Position numbers and translations under genes: made by a program
Shown: piece by piece, positions 26,219-34,056 of the stretch
How the letters are laid out: the number at the start of each line of letters is the position of its first letter
Numbering within the stretch: position 1 is the stretch's first letter
The notes under the pieces: model-generated
Databases searched by the model: none
Told to the model about the DNA's origin: nothing
What the model saw: only the letters and a program-made list of their open reading frames with translations
Assembly: GCF_020711195.1 (NCBI RefSeq)
Contig: NZ_JAJFAT010000002.1
Coordinates: 1 to 64,000 of the forward strand
Direction: 5' to 3'
Length of the DNA stretch: 64,000 nt
Source: Halanaerobium polyolivorans
GTDB lineage: Bacteria > Bacillota > Halanaerobiia > Halanaerobiales > Halanaerobiaceae

Positions 26219-26807
26219 TGCAAAATTCTACAAAAGTGTTTATAAATATGAAGAATGCCCAAGGTTACAGCAGCCCGAAGTAGCTTTTAGCGGCCGTTCT
26301 AATGTCGGCAAATCTTCTTTGATTAATAGAATTACCAAAAATAAAAAGCTGGCCAGGACAAGTAACACTCCTGGCCGGACCCAATCTTTAAATTATTATA
26401 ATATTGATGATAAATTTTATCTGGTAGATTTACCTGGTTATGGTTTTGCTAATGTTCCCAAAAAAGTGAAAGATGATTGGTCAGAGTTAATAGATAGTTA
26501 TTTAAATTACAGAGAGAATTTAATCGGAATAGTCCAAATCATTGATGCCCGACACAAACCAAGTAAAGAGGATAAAATGATGGTTGAATGGTTAAAAGCT
26601 AGTGGTCTGAGTTTTTTAATTGCTGCAACTAAAGTTGATAAAATTTCAAATAATAAAAGAGCACAGCAAAAAAAAGTGATCTTTAAAGAGCTTGCTTTAG
26701 ATAAAAATGATAATTTTACATTCTTTTCTGCTCAAACAGGAGAAGGTAGTAAAGATATTTATAATTATTTAGAATCTCTACTTCAATTAGCTAAAGATAG
26801 GTCTTAA
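26205..26807 (+). CDS. engB: ribosome-biogenesis GTPase EngB/YsxC
   Basis: Essential GTPase for late 50S ribosome assembly, about 200 residues. G1 is GRSNVGKSSLI, G2 the TPGRTQ region, G3 DLPGYG, G4 TKVD and G5 the FFSAQTGEG stretch. The start ATG 26205 has AAGGAAG six bases upstream and lies within the end of lon; ATG 26199 is also in frame but overlaps the binding site. lon-engB is a conserved Firmicute pair. Confidence 0.96.
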   Translation: MKLSNAKFYKSVYKYEECPRLQQPEVAFSGRSNVGKSSLINRITKNKKLARTSNTPGRTQSLNYYNIDDKFYLVDLPGYGFANVPKKVKDDWSELIDSYLNYRENLIGIVQIIDARHKPSKEDKMMVEWLKASGLSFLIAATKVDKISNNKRAQQKKVIFKELALDKNDNFTFFSAQTGEGSKDIYNYLESLLQLAKDRS

Positions 26808-26808
26808 A

Positions 26809-27678
26809 ATGGAGAATAGTTATACTAGCTCTTTTGCCAGGATATATGATGATGTGATGAAGGAAGTACCTTATCATTTTTGGTTTGAATATTTAAAAGA
26901 TCTGCTTAAATATTATAATTTAGAAGTAGAATCGGTGCTTGAAATTGCAGCGGGAACCGGAAATATGACAGCAGAATTAATTCAACTGCCTAAAGTAAAA
27001 GAGATTAAAGCTCTTGATCTATCAGCAGCAATGCTAAAAAGAGCCCAAGCAAAACTTGCCAATTATGAATTAGAAGATTTGAACTTAGAATTCTTTCGAG
27101 CTGATATGACTGACTTTAAACTTAAAGCTGATTTTGATTTAGTAGTATCGGTTTTTGATAGCTATAACTATCTTTTAAGAAAAGAAGATCTTAAGGCTAG
27201 TTTTAGCTGTGCTGCAGAAGTGCTGAAAGAAAACGGTTTATTTATTTTTGATATGAATTCTATTAAAAGAATTAAAACTATTGAAGAAAAAAAACTAATG
27301 CTTGAAGGTGAAGATTACAGCTGTTTGTGGGAAGATATAGTAAATATTAAAGAGTCTCTCTGGCAGGTAAGACTGCAGATCAGCCCTGATAATCCTGATT
27401 TGCCTGCATTTGAAGAACTTCATACAGAAAAAGGTTATAAAATAGAGACTATTAAAAAGCTGCTCCATCAAAGTGGATTTGGCGGAGTAGATGTTTATCG
27501 TGCTTTTAATCTTTTTAAAGCTAATGATAAGGTAGATAGAATTTATTTTGTTGCAGCCTTAAATAAAGAGAGTTTAGCTAGAAAAAGAAATATTTTCACT
27601 AAAATATCCTACTCAATTAAAAATGAAGTAAAATATTTTTTAATTGGCTTAAAATCTATTTTCAAACAAAGTATATAA
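26809..27678 (+). CDS. class I SAM-dependent methyltransferase
   Basis: A 289-residue methyltransferase of unknown substrate. Motif I is VLEIAAGTGNMTAEL (about residues 44-58), followed by IKALDLSAAMLKRAQAKL (motif II acidic residue), the FRADMTDF and FDLVVSVFDSYNYLL steps of a Rossmann methyltransferase, and a C-terminal region with a basic end. The family is common near engB in this group. It starts one base after the engB stop and shares its transcript, ending at the terminator at 27686. Confidence 0.88.
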   Translation: MENSYTSSFARIYDDVMKEVPYHFWFEYLKDLLKYYNLEVESVLEIAAGTGNMTAELIQLPKVKEIKALDLSAAMLKRAQAKLANYELEDLNLEFFRADMTDFKLKADFDLVVSVFDSYNYLLRKEDLKASFSCAAEVLKENGLFIFDMNSIKRIKTIEEKKLMLEGEDYSCLWEDIVNIKESLWQVRLQISPDNPDLPAFEELHTEKGYKIETIKKLLHQSGFGGVDVYRAFNLFKANDKVDRIYFVAALNKESLARKRNIFTKISYSIKNEVKYFLIGLKSIFKQSI

Positions 27679-27685
27679 AAAATTA

Positions 27686-27717
27686 ACTGCCGTAAAATTA
27701 ATCACGGCAGTTTTTTT
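27686..27717 (+). terminator. terminator after the methyltransferase gene
   Basis: ACTGCCGT with ACGGCAGT (27686-27711) around a ten-base loop, then seven T. It ends the lon-engB-methyltransferase transcript. Confidence 0.9.
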
Positions 27718-27753
27718 AGGCTTATTTTATTTTATAAAGCTAAGCAAATACTA

Positions 27754-29514
27754 TTATTTTCTTTTTTGCACAACATCTTTGAGATGTTCAGCTTTATTCT
27801 TTGGTTTTCTCCAGATAAATTTCTTGATTAAAGGAAGTACATAATAGTCAAGCCCTAATGACTGGCCTGAACTAGCAAGACAAGGGAAAGAAGCCATTAA
27901 ATACCACATGTTCCCGGTTCCAGATAACATGAAATTTATATTCATGAATATAGAAGCCATGGCTCCTAAAACACTAAATAGACCTAAAAAGAGTGATAAG
28001 CCTATTGCAATTTCAGTTAGGGTTACAACAATTTGGAAGAATAGTGGATATTGTAAAACAACTGCTTCCATAAAGGCTTCATACCAGCCGACAGCATTTG
28101 GTCCTATGGGAGCGGCTGTTGCCCCAGCAACTAGATGATAAGGATCCTGCAGCCAGCCTTCCTGAACCTTATGAATACCACTCATCAGCCACTGATAACC
28201 AAGGAATATTCTTAAGATAGCGATAAAGAAAGTGTGTGATTTCATGGTAGCCTGATCAAAGAGCTGAGGAACTATCCCCTTTTTTGAGGCCTGTTCATGT
28301 ATATATTCATTTACTAAAGAAAATCCTTCCTTAATTCCACCAATTTCAAAGAAATAGAACATATTAACGAAATGCTTGAGTAATAAGGCGGGGCGTCCTT
28401 TTAATGATAAACCTGTTACATCTGCAACAGCATAATCAGAACCAATTGAGACCATTACTCCATGTAGTTTTGCATTTATTTTTTCTTTTTCCTGGCCTTT
28501 AATATCAGCTACTATATTTTTGGCTGCACATTCACCAGTTTGCATAGCAGTTTCTACTAAAGCAGGCAGTGTTTTTTCATCAACCCAGGGAGCTGCTGAA
28601 TTATCGCCGATTGCATACACTTCTTTATGTTTTGGTATTTGCAAATATTCATTAACAATTAACCTTTCGCTTTTATCTTTTTCCAGGTCAAGATCTTCTA
28701 CTAAAGGAGCACTTTTTACTCCACAGGTCCAGATCACTGTTTTAGTAGGAATAGTTTCAGTACCCTGTTCACCTTTGCCGATTATAATAGCATTTTCTTT
28801 TACTTCTTGAGCAAAGTGACCTGTAATAATTTCTACCTTCTTTTTCTTAAGATATTTTTCGGCTTTTTTTGCCATATCTTCTTCTATATTGGGAAGAATT
28901 CTTTCTAGTCCTTCGACAAGATAAAGATTAATATCATTTCTTGGAATTTCATATTGCTTAGATAGTTCATCAAACCATTGAATCAATTCTCCAACCATTT
29001 CTACACCTGTGAAACCTGCACCTGCAACTACAAAAGAAAGTAATTCTCTTCTTTTCTCAGGATCAGTTTCAAATTGAGCTTTATGGAACATTTCTTCTAC
29101 CTGATTATTTATTTTTATCGCATCATCCATTGACCAGAGAGTAAAGGCATTTTCATTAACCCCTTTAACACCACAGTCATTTGGTTGACTACCTGTTCCT
29201 AAGATTAGATAATCATAACTGTATTCTTGTTCTGTTGAATAAAGCTTTTTATCATCAAAATTAATCTCAGTTATTTCATCCCAGATAACATTAACCTTAG
29301 TACTTTCAAATAGTCTATTTAAGCTAATTTCTAAATCTTCTGGCTCAATTCTATTACCTGCAACTTCGTGTAATTCAGTAATTAAATGATGCTTTTTACC
29401 TTTGTTAAGAAGCGTAACTTCTATATCTTCTTCTTTTTTGGCCAGTTTAGCCATCTTTTTGGCAGCAGAAATCCCTCCATAACCTGCGCCTAATATAATA
29501 ACATGTTTTCGCAT
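27754..29514 (-). CDS. ndh: type II NADH dehydrogenase fused to a DoxX-like membrane domain
   Basis: An NAD(P)H:quinone-type flavoprotein with an added membrane anchor, 586 residues. The N-terminal 390 or so residues are a canonical two-Rossmann NDH-2: FAD site VIILGAGYGGISAAKKM, NAD site VVAGAGFTGVEMVGEL, and the second FAD motif YAIGDNSAA. After a GRPALLLKHFVNMFYFFEIGG linker, the last ~165 residues form about four helices of DoxX/DoxD type, with the AILRIFLGYQWLMSGIHKVQEGW opening. Ordinary NDH-2 ends with an amphipathic anchor of about 40 residues. The ATG follows GGGAGG. It is divergent from apbE, with 383 bases between. Confidence 0.93.
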   Translation of the reverse strand: MRKHVIILGAGYGGISAAKKMAKLAKKEEDIEVTLLNKGKKHHLITELHEVAGNRIEPEDLEISLNRLFESTKVNVIWDEITEINFDDKKLYSTEQEYSYDYLILGTGSQPNDCGVKGVNENAFTLWSMDDAIKINNQVEEMFHKAQFETDPEKRRELLSFVVAGAGFTGVEMVGELIQWFDELSKQYEIPRNDINLYLVEGLERILPNIEEDMAKKAEKYLKKKKVEIITGHFAQEVKENAIIIGKGEQGTETIPTKTVIWTCGVKSAPLVEDLDLEKDKSERLIVNEYLQIPKHKEVYAIGDNSAAPWVDEKTLPALVETAMQTGECAAKNIVADIKGQEKEKINAKLHGVMVSIGSDYAVADVTGLSLKGRPALLLKHFVNMFYFFEIGGIKEGFSLVNEYIHEQASKKGIVPQLFDQATMKSHTFFIAILRIFLGYQWLMSGIHKVQEGWLQDPYHLVAGATAAPIGPNAVGWYEAFMEAVVLQYPLFFQIVVTLTEIAIGLSLFLGLFSVLGAMASIFMNINFMLSGTGNMWYLMASFPCLASSGQSLGLDYYVLPLIKKFIWRKPKNKAEHLKDVVQKRK

Positions 29515-29897
29515 AATATTTCCTCCCTTTTGAACTTAATCTTTAAAGTTAAAATTATTAACTAGTTTACGAGTAGTTATATTTTTCACACTATAATTAT
29601 AGCATATATAAATAAAAATGCAAATATATGAGTAAATTACTCAAGAATAAAATAAAAAATTTAGTATTATAGCTATAATTACAAACTATATTTTCCATAT
29701 TTGCAATAGATAAGCCTTAGATTACAATAAAAAAATAAATAAAATTGAAATAGTTAAAACACTATGTTAATATTTTAACAATAGACATTAGAGGATAATT
29801 TGCTTTGCATTCTTTATTAATTATGTTAAAATATAAGTAGTTTACTCCGGATTAACCGGATTAATTGAGAAATAAATATATATTTGGAGTGATAGAT
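29515..29897. other. ndh-apbE divergent intergenic region
   Basis: A 383-base region with no gene. It contains a near-perfect inverted repeat GAGTAA-A-TTACTC at 29630-29642, and a direct repeat CCGGATTAA-CCGGATTAA shortly before apbE. Related half-sites (GAGTAGT, TTTACTC) occur near both genes. These look like operator material for one regulator of both genes, but no known box is recognised. Confidence 0.5.
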
Positions 29898-30953
29898 TTG
29901 TTAAAAGCTAAAAAGTTGATTTTTTTATTGGTAATTGTGATCAGTTCATTTTTGATTATTACTGGATGTGGAAGAGATAGTGGTGCAGACATCCAATCTG
30001 CAGAAGATAATTCTTTTATCATGAATACATTGGTACAGATGAGAGCTCATGGAGAAAATGCAGAAATAGCTGTTGAAGAGAGTATGGATAGGATAAGAGA
30101 AATTGAATATTTAATGAGCAGAACTTTAGAAGCTAGTGAAGTATCTCAAATAAATGATAATCCCGGCGAATTTATTGAGATTTCTGAAGAGACCCAAAAA
30201 GTTATAGCAGAATCTCTTTATTTTGCTGAATTAAGTAGTGGTAAATTCGACCCAAGTATTGGTCCTATAGTAGATTTATGGGGGATTGGGACTGAAGAAG
30301 CAAGGGTTCCTTCTCAAGCTGAGATTGAAGAAGTCCTAGAATTTGTTGATTATAATAATCTTGAGATTGAAGATAATAGAGCTAGGGTAACTAAAGAAGG
30401 AGTTAAGATTGACTTAGGTGGAATTGCTAAAGGGTATGCTGCAGATGAAGTTAGAGAAATAGTTAAAAAGCATGATGTTCCCAGTGCATTTATCAATATT
30501 GGTGGTAATGTTTTAGTTGTTGGTAACAATGTTGATGGCTCAAAGTGGAGAATTGGTATTCAGGACCCCAGGCGGGGCAGAGGTAATGTTATGGCCATAG
30601 TAGAAAGCAAAGATCAAACTATAGTGACTTCAGGTGATTATGAGCGTTATTTTGAAGAAGATGGAGAGCATTATCATCATATTTTTGATCCTGAAAGTGG
30701 TTATCCTGCCCGGACAGGGCTTTTGAGTGTTACAATAATTACTGATCTTTCTCTAGATGCTGATGCTCTTTCAACCATAGCATATGTTAAAGGCTTAGAA
30801 GCAGGAATGAAATTTGTTGAAGATATTGCAGATGTAGATGCTATGTTTATAACTGAGGAATTAGATGTTCATCTTTCTTCAGGATTAACTGGTATTGTAG
30901 AAATTACTGGCCCAGACTTTAATTTAATTGAAGGTGAAAATTTTGCTGATTGA
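29898..30953 (+). CDS. apbE: ApbE-type FAD:protein FMN transferase lipoprotein
   Basis: Attaches FMN covalently to threonine of exported or membrane proteins such as Rnf/Nqr subunits. The 351-residue protein has a lipoprotein signal (basic start, hydrophobic core, lipobox ITGC at about residues 21-24), so it acts outside the inner membrane. Family motifs are present: DPSIGPIVDLWGI, DLGGIAKGYAADEV, FINIGGNVLVVG, HHIFDPESGYPA and DADALSTIAY. I start at TTG 29898 because GGAGTGAT lies just upstream; a longer frame from 29865 lacks a site. It overlaps the polyprenyl synthase gene. Confidence 0.93.
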   Translation: MLKAKKLIFLLVIVISSFLIITGCGRDSGADIQSAEDNSFIMNTLVQMRAHGENAEIAVEESMDRIREIEYLMSRTLEASEVSQINDNPGEFIEISEETQKVIAESLYFAELSSGKFDPSIGPIVDLWGIGTEEARVPSQAEIEEVLEFVDYNNLEIEDNRARVTKEGVKIDLGGIAKGYAADEVREIVKKHDVPSAFINIGGNVLVVGNNVDGSKWRIGIQDPRRGRGNVMAIVESKDQTIVTSGDYERYFEEDGEHYHHIFDPESGYPARTGLLSVTIITDLSLDADALSTIAYVKGLEAGMKFVEDIADVDAMFITEELDVHLSSGLTGIVEITGPDFNLIEGENFAD

Positions 30954-31935
30954 AGATAGATATTATAAAAAAATTGTTAAAAAAATAGATAAAAATATTT
31001 TAGATAAAACAACTACTCAGCGTGAAATAATAAATACTGCCATCACCGATTTAATTGATGGTGGTGGTAAAAAGCTGAGGCCATTTTTGATGTTTTTAGC
31101 TGCTAGTTTTGGTGATTATGATAAAAAAGTACTTTTAGATTTAGGTAGCGGTATTGAGATACTTCATATGGCTTCCTTGATCCACGATGATATAATTGAT
31201 GATGCTGATTTGCGGCGTGGTAAAGAAACTGCTCAAAATAGATTTGGTAAAAATGAAGCGGTATTTATAGGAGATTTTTTAATTTCTAAGACTTTTGATA
31301 TTTTATTTGAACATCTTGATAAAGAAACATTAATAAAAATGAATAAAAATCTCCGTTTAATTTGTGAAGGTGAAATAGAACAAGCAGAAAAAAAGTATGA
31401 TTTTGATATTTCAATCAGAGATTATTATAGAAGGATTAGACATAAAACTGCTTTATTATTTGCTATTAGCAGTTATTTAGGTGCTTATGTTAGTGGAATC
31501 AGGGGCAAAAAATTAAATATATTATATAAACTGGGTTTAGAAATTGGAATGGCTTTTCAGATTCAGGATGATATACTTGATTTTAATGGAGAAGAATCAA
31601 GAACCGGCAAAAAGATCGCCAAAGATTTAGAAGAAGGTGTTATAACTCTACCTCTTATCTTATTATTAGAGAAAGAAGAATATCAACAAAAGTATTCTAA
31701 TCTTCTAGCCAAAGACAAATTTAAAAATATAGAGCCAAAAAACAGAGAACTTGATCAGCAAACAATTATATCTCTTACTGAAGATGTAAGAAATTCATCA
31801 GTTTTAGAAGAAAGTCGAGAAATTTTAAAAGTTTTTATGCAAAGAGTTGATCGATTTTTAAGTTATCTACCTAAAAACAAAGCCAAAAAGAGATTAAAGA
31901 AGTTAATTGATGCTCAAATAGATAGAGAATATTAA
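30943..31935 (+). CDS. trans-isoprenyl diphosphate synthase
   Basis: Chain-elongating prenyl transferase, probably making the side chain of a quinone or other polyprenyl product. The 330-residue protein carries both aspartate-rich motifs: HDDIIDDADLRRG (first DDxxD) and FQIQDDILDF (second), and GGGKKLRPFL near the N terminus. The HepT/IspB subgroup is plausible but product length cannot be read off. The TTG at 30943 is preferred because GAAGGTGA stands five bases before it; TTG 30928 or GTG 30934 are alternatives. It overlaps apbE by 11 bases, suggesting coupled translation. Confidence 0.9.
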   Translation: MLIEDRYYKKIVKKIDKNILDKTTTQREIINTAITDLIDGGGKKLRPFLMFLAASFGDYDKKVLLDLGSGIEILHMASLIHDDIIDDADLRRGKETAQNRFGKNEAVFIGDFLISKTFDILFEHLDKETLIKMNKNLRLICEGEIEQAEKKYDFDISIRDYYRRIRHKTALLFAISSYLGAYVSGIRGKKLNILYKLGLEIGMAFQIQDDILDFNGEESRTGKKIAKDLEEGVITLPLILLLEKEEYQQKYSNLLAKDKFKNIEPKNRELDQQTIISLTEDVRNSSVLEESREILKVFMQRVDRFLSYLPKNKAKKRLKKLIDAQIDREY

Positions 31936-31961
31936 AAAGCTAACTATTGTTATCATATAGT

Positions 31962-31990
31962 TTGACAAAAGATTCACTATCAATTATAAT
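31962..31990 (+). promoter_or_regulatory. consensus promoter of the peroxiredoxin gene
   Basis: TTGACA at 31962-31967 and TATAAT at 31985-31990, both perfect, with a 17-base spacer. Confidence 0.8.
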
Positions 31991-31995
31991 TGATA
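31978..31995. promoter_or_regulatory. 18-base palindrome over the -10 (PerR/Fur-like operator candidate)
   Basis: TATCAATTATAATTGATA is a perfect inverted repeat centred on the -10 hexamer. The AATTATAATT core is like the PerR/Fur class of box. A peroxide- or metal-sensing repressor is the obvious guess for a peroxiredoxin gene. Confidence 0.55.
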
Positions 31996-32036
31996 ATAGA
32001 AATCAATACTAATAATAAATTATAGGAGTGATAATA

Positions 32037-32696
32037 ATGGAAGAGAAAAAAACTATGCCCTTAATTGGTGATCAATTTCCGGAATTTGAGGTAACAACAA
32101 CTAAAGGAAAAATGAAGCTTCCAGAAGCTTTTAAAGGACAGTGGTTTATTTTATTCAGTCATCCTGCTGATTTTACACCTGTCTGCACAACTGAATTTGT
32201 TGCTTTTCAAAGAAGATATGATGAATTTCAGGATTTAAATACTGAATTAATTGGATTAAGTATTGACCAGGTATTCAGCCATTTGAAATGGGAAGAATGG
32301 ATCGAAAATAATCTGGGTGATAAAATTGAATACCCAATTATTGCTGATGGAACTGGAAGAGTAGCAAAAGAAATTGGTTTATTACATACTGCCAGTGAAA
32401 CTGCTACAGTAAGGGCAGTATTTATCGTTGATCCTGAATCTAAGGTAAGAGCAATTCTATATTATCCTTCTGAATTAGGAAGAAATATGGATGAAATTTT
32501 GAGAATGATTAAAGGACTTCAGAAAGCAGATAAAGAAAATGTAGCAATCCCTGCTAACTGGCCAAATAATGAGGTAGTAGGAAGTAATGTTATAGTTCCA
32601 CCTGCAAATAGTGCAGAAGAAATAGAGTTGAGAAAAAAACAGGTAGAAAATGGAGAACTAGAAAGTTTTGATTGGTGGTTATGTCACAAAAAATAG
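32037..32696 (+). CDS. peroxiredoxin of the Prx6/AhpC-TSA type
   Basis: Reduces hydrogen peroxide and organic peroxides in the cytoplasm. The 219-residue protein has the peroxidatic Cys C50 in [11 protein letters not shown] and the long C-terminal arm of Prx6-class enzymes, with a second Cys, C216, in the closing WWLC. These are the only two cysteines. Start ATG 32037 is behind TAGGAG; a GTG at 32028 overlaps it. It has its own strong promoter and is separated from the redox operon upstream by about 100 bases. Confidence 0.93.
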   Translation: MEEKKTMPLIGDQFPEFEVTTTKGKMKLPEAFKGQWFILFSHPADFTPVCTTEFVAFQRRYDEFQDLNTELIGLSIDQVFSHLKWEEWIENNLGDKIEYPIIADGTGRVAKEIGLLHTASETATVRAVFIVDPESKVRAILYYPSELGRNMDEILRMIKGLQKADKENVAIPANWPNNEVVGSNVIVPPANSAEEIELRKKQVENGELESFDWWLCHKK

Positions 32697-32720
32697 TAAA
32701 AATTAAATCTGAAATATTCA

Positions 32721-32746
32721 AAGCGGAAAGCATTTGCTTTCCGCTT
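32721..32746. terminator. terminator-like hairpin after the peroxiredoxin gene
   Basis: AAGCGGAAAGCA pairs with TGCTTTCCGCTT (32721-32746), a 12-base perfect stem. A T-run is not adjacent (the nearest is at about 32763), so termination may be inefficient. Confidence 0.6.
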
Positions 32747-32876
32747 ATATTAGTCTAAATACATTTTTTTTTAGATTTTAAGAATAAATTATGAATTTCT
32801 TAAAAAATATCATTTATTAAAGAGAGAATTTGTGTTAAGATTAATATTGAGGATTAAATTTATAGGAGGCAGGTTT

Positions 32877-33881
32877 ATGTATTTTAAGAAAAGAAAAACA
32901 AAGAATAATATTTCAGTAAATATATTTAAATTTAAACAATTAAGCTTTAACATTTTGATAATATTGTTGTTTTTATTTTTGGCCAATCACAATTCTTTTA
33001 TTTTTAGTAATCAAGTTTTTGCTCAGACTGATAATAGAGCTAGCAGTAGTAGTTTTTCCAGCAGCCAATTAGAATCAACTTTTTCTACTAACCAGCTGAT
33101 TAGGGAGAATGATCGGGGTGAAAATGTTAAAAAAGCTCAAGAACTGTTAAGTCAAAAAGGCTTTTATCAAGGAGCAATAGATGGAGTTTATGGGCATCAG
33201 ACTAAATTAGCTGTAGTTAAATTTCAAAAAGTCACTGGTTTAGAGACAGATGGTATTTTAGGACCTGCAACATTAAAGAAATTAACTGCAGAAGGAGAAA
33301 GCCAACTTTCCCAGTACACTGTGCAACAGGGAGATAGTTTATGGGTTTTAGCAGGAAGGTTTAATACTACTGTTAATGAATTAAAAGCTATTAACAATTT
33401 AAATTCTGATAGGATAAGAGCAGGTGATAAATTAAAACTGCCGGGAGAAAATCATAGCTCTTTTTCAGCTAATATAGTAGATATGGAATGGAGCAGGGTA
33501 GATTCTATTTTTCCACGTGAGTCAAGAGCAATTATAACTGATGTTGAAACAGGATTAAGTTTTGAGGTTAAAAGGTTATATGGTACAAATCATGCAGATG
33601 TAGAACCACTCACAGCACAAGATACAAGAATTTTAAGAAGGATTTATGGAGGTAGCTGGAGCTGGGATAGAAGGGCTGTAATTGTTTATGTTGGTAACCA
33701 CTTAATTGCTGGTTCTATAAATGGCACTCCACATGGTGGTGCTGCTATTAAAAATAATAATTTTCCAGGTCATATTTGTTTGCATTTTAAAAACAGCCGC
33801 TTACATAACAATGGGACAAAAGATTCCGAACATCAAAATATGATTGAAAGTGTTGTTGAGAGTGAGATTTATGATTTTTAA
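32877..33881 (+). CDS. secreted peptidoglycan-binding and LysM protein with unknown C-terminal domain
   Basis: Envelope protein of 334 residues: signal/anchor helix (about 22-45), a PG_binding_1 domain (about 72-135; GENVKKAQELLSQKGFY, GYGHQT-type), a LysM domain (about 142-188; YTVQQGDSLWVLAGRFNT) and a C-terminal domain of about 140 residues with conserved-looking H, D and C (NHADVEP, NGTPHGG, GHICLHFKNSRLHNNGTKDSEHQ). The last domain recurs in clostridial LysM proteins but I cannot name it; the His/Asp/Cys pattern hints at an enzyme. Start ATG 32877 is behind GGAGG. tRNA-Arg follows its stop by 13 bases. Confidence 0.8.
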   Translation: MYFKKRKTKNNISVNIFKFKQLSFNILIILLFLFLANHNSFIFSNQVFAQTDNRASSSSFSSSQLESTFSTNQLIRENDRGENVKKAQELLSQKGFYQGAIDGVYGHQTKLAVVKFQKVTGLETDGILGPATLKKLTAEGESQLSQYTVQQGDSLWVLAGRFNTTVNELKAINNLNSDRIRAGDKLKLPGENHSSFSANIVDMEWSRVDSIFPRESRAIITDVETGLSFEVKRLYGTNHADVEPLTAQDTRILRRIYGGSWSWDRRAVIVYVGNHLIAGSINGTPHGGAAIKNNNFPGHICLHFKNSRLHNNGTKDSEHQNMIESVVESEIYDF

Positions 33882-33894
33882 TTAAGGGTATAAA

Positions 33895-33971
33895 GGGGCT
33901 ATAGCTCAGGTGGATAGAGCGGTAGATTCCTAATCTGCAAGCCACAGGTTCGAATCCTGTTAGCCCCACCA
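33895..33971 (+). tRNA. tRNA-Arg (anticodon CCT)
   Basis: The acceptor GGGGCTA pairs with TAGCCCC; the anticodon loop TTCCTAA gives CCT. Discriminator A and CCA are encoded. No promoter is visible in the 13-base gap behind the LysM gene, so it may be carved out of that mRNA. Confidence 0.96.
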
Positions 33972-34007
33972 CTATCGTAATAAATATTATAATATTTTGT
34001 TTAATAT

Positions 34008-34033
34008 CTCCCAGCTTTGATTGGGAGTTTTTT
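34008..34033 (+). terminator. terminator after tRNA-Arg
   Basis: CTCCCA (34008-34013) and TGGGAG (34022-34027) with an eight-base loop, then six T. Confidence 0.85.
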
Positions 34034-34056
34034 GCTATTAAAAGGGGGGTGAAATC

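Noticed and set aside
33787-33972. 61-residue minus-strand frame across tRNA-Arg
   Set aside because: Again the antisense of a tRNA (GFEPVA pattern) plus the end of the LysM gene.
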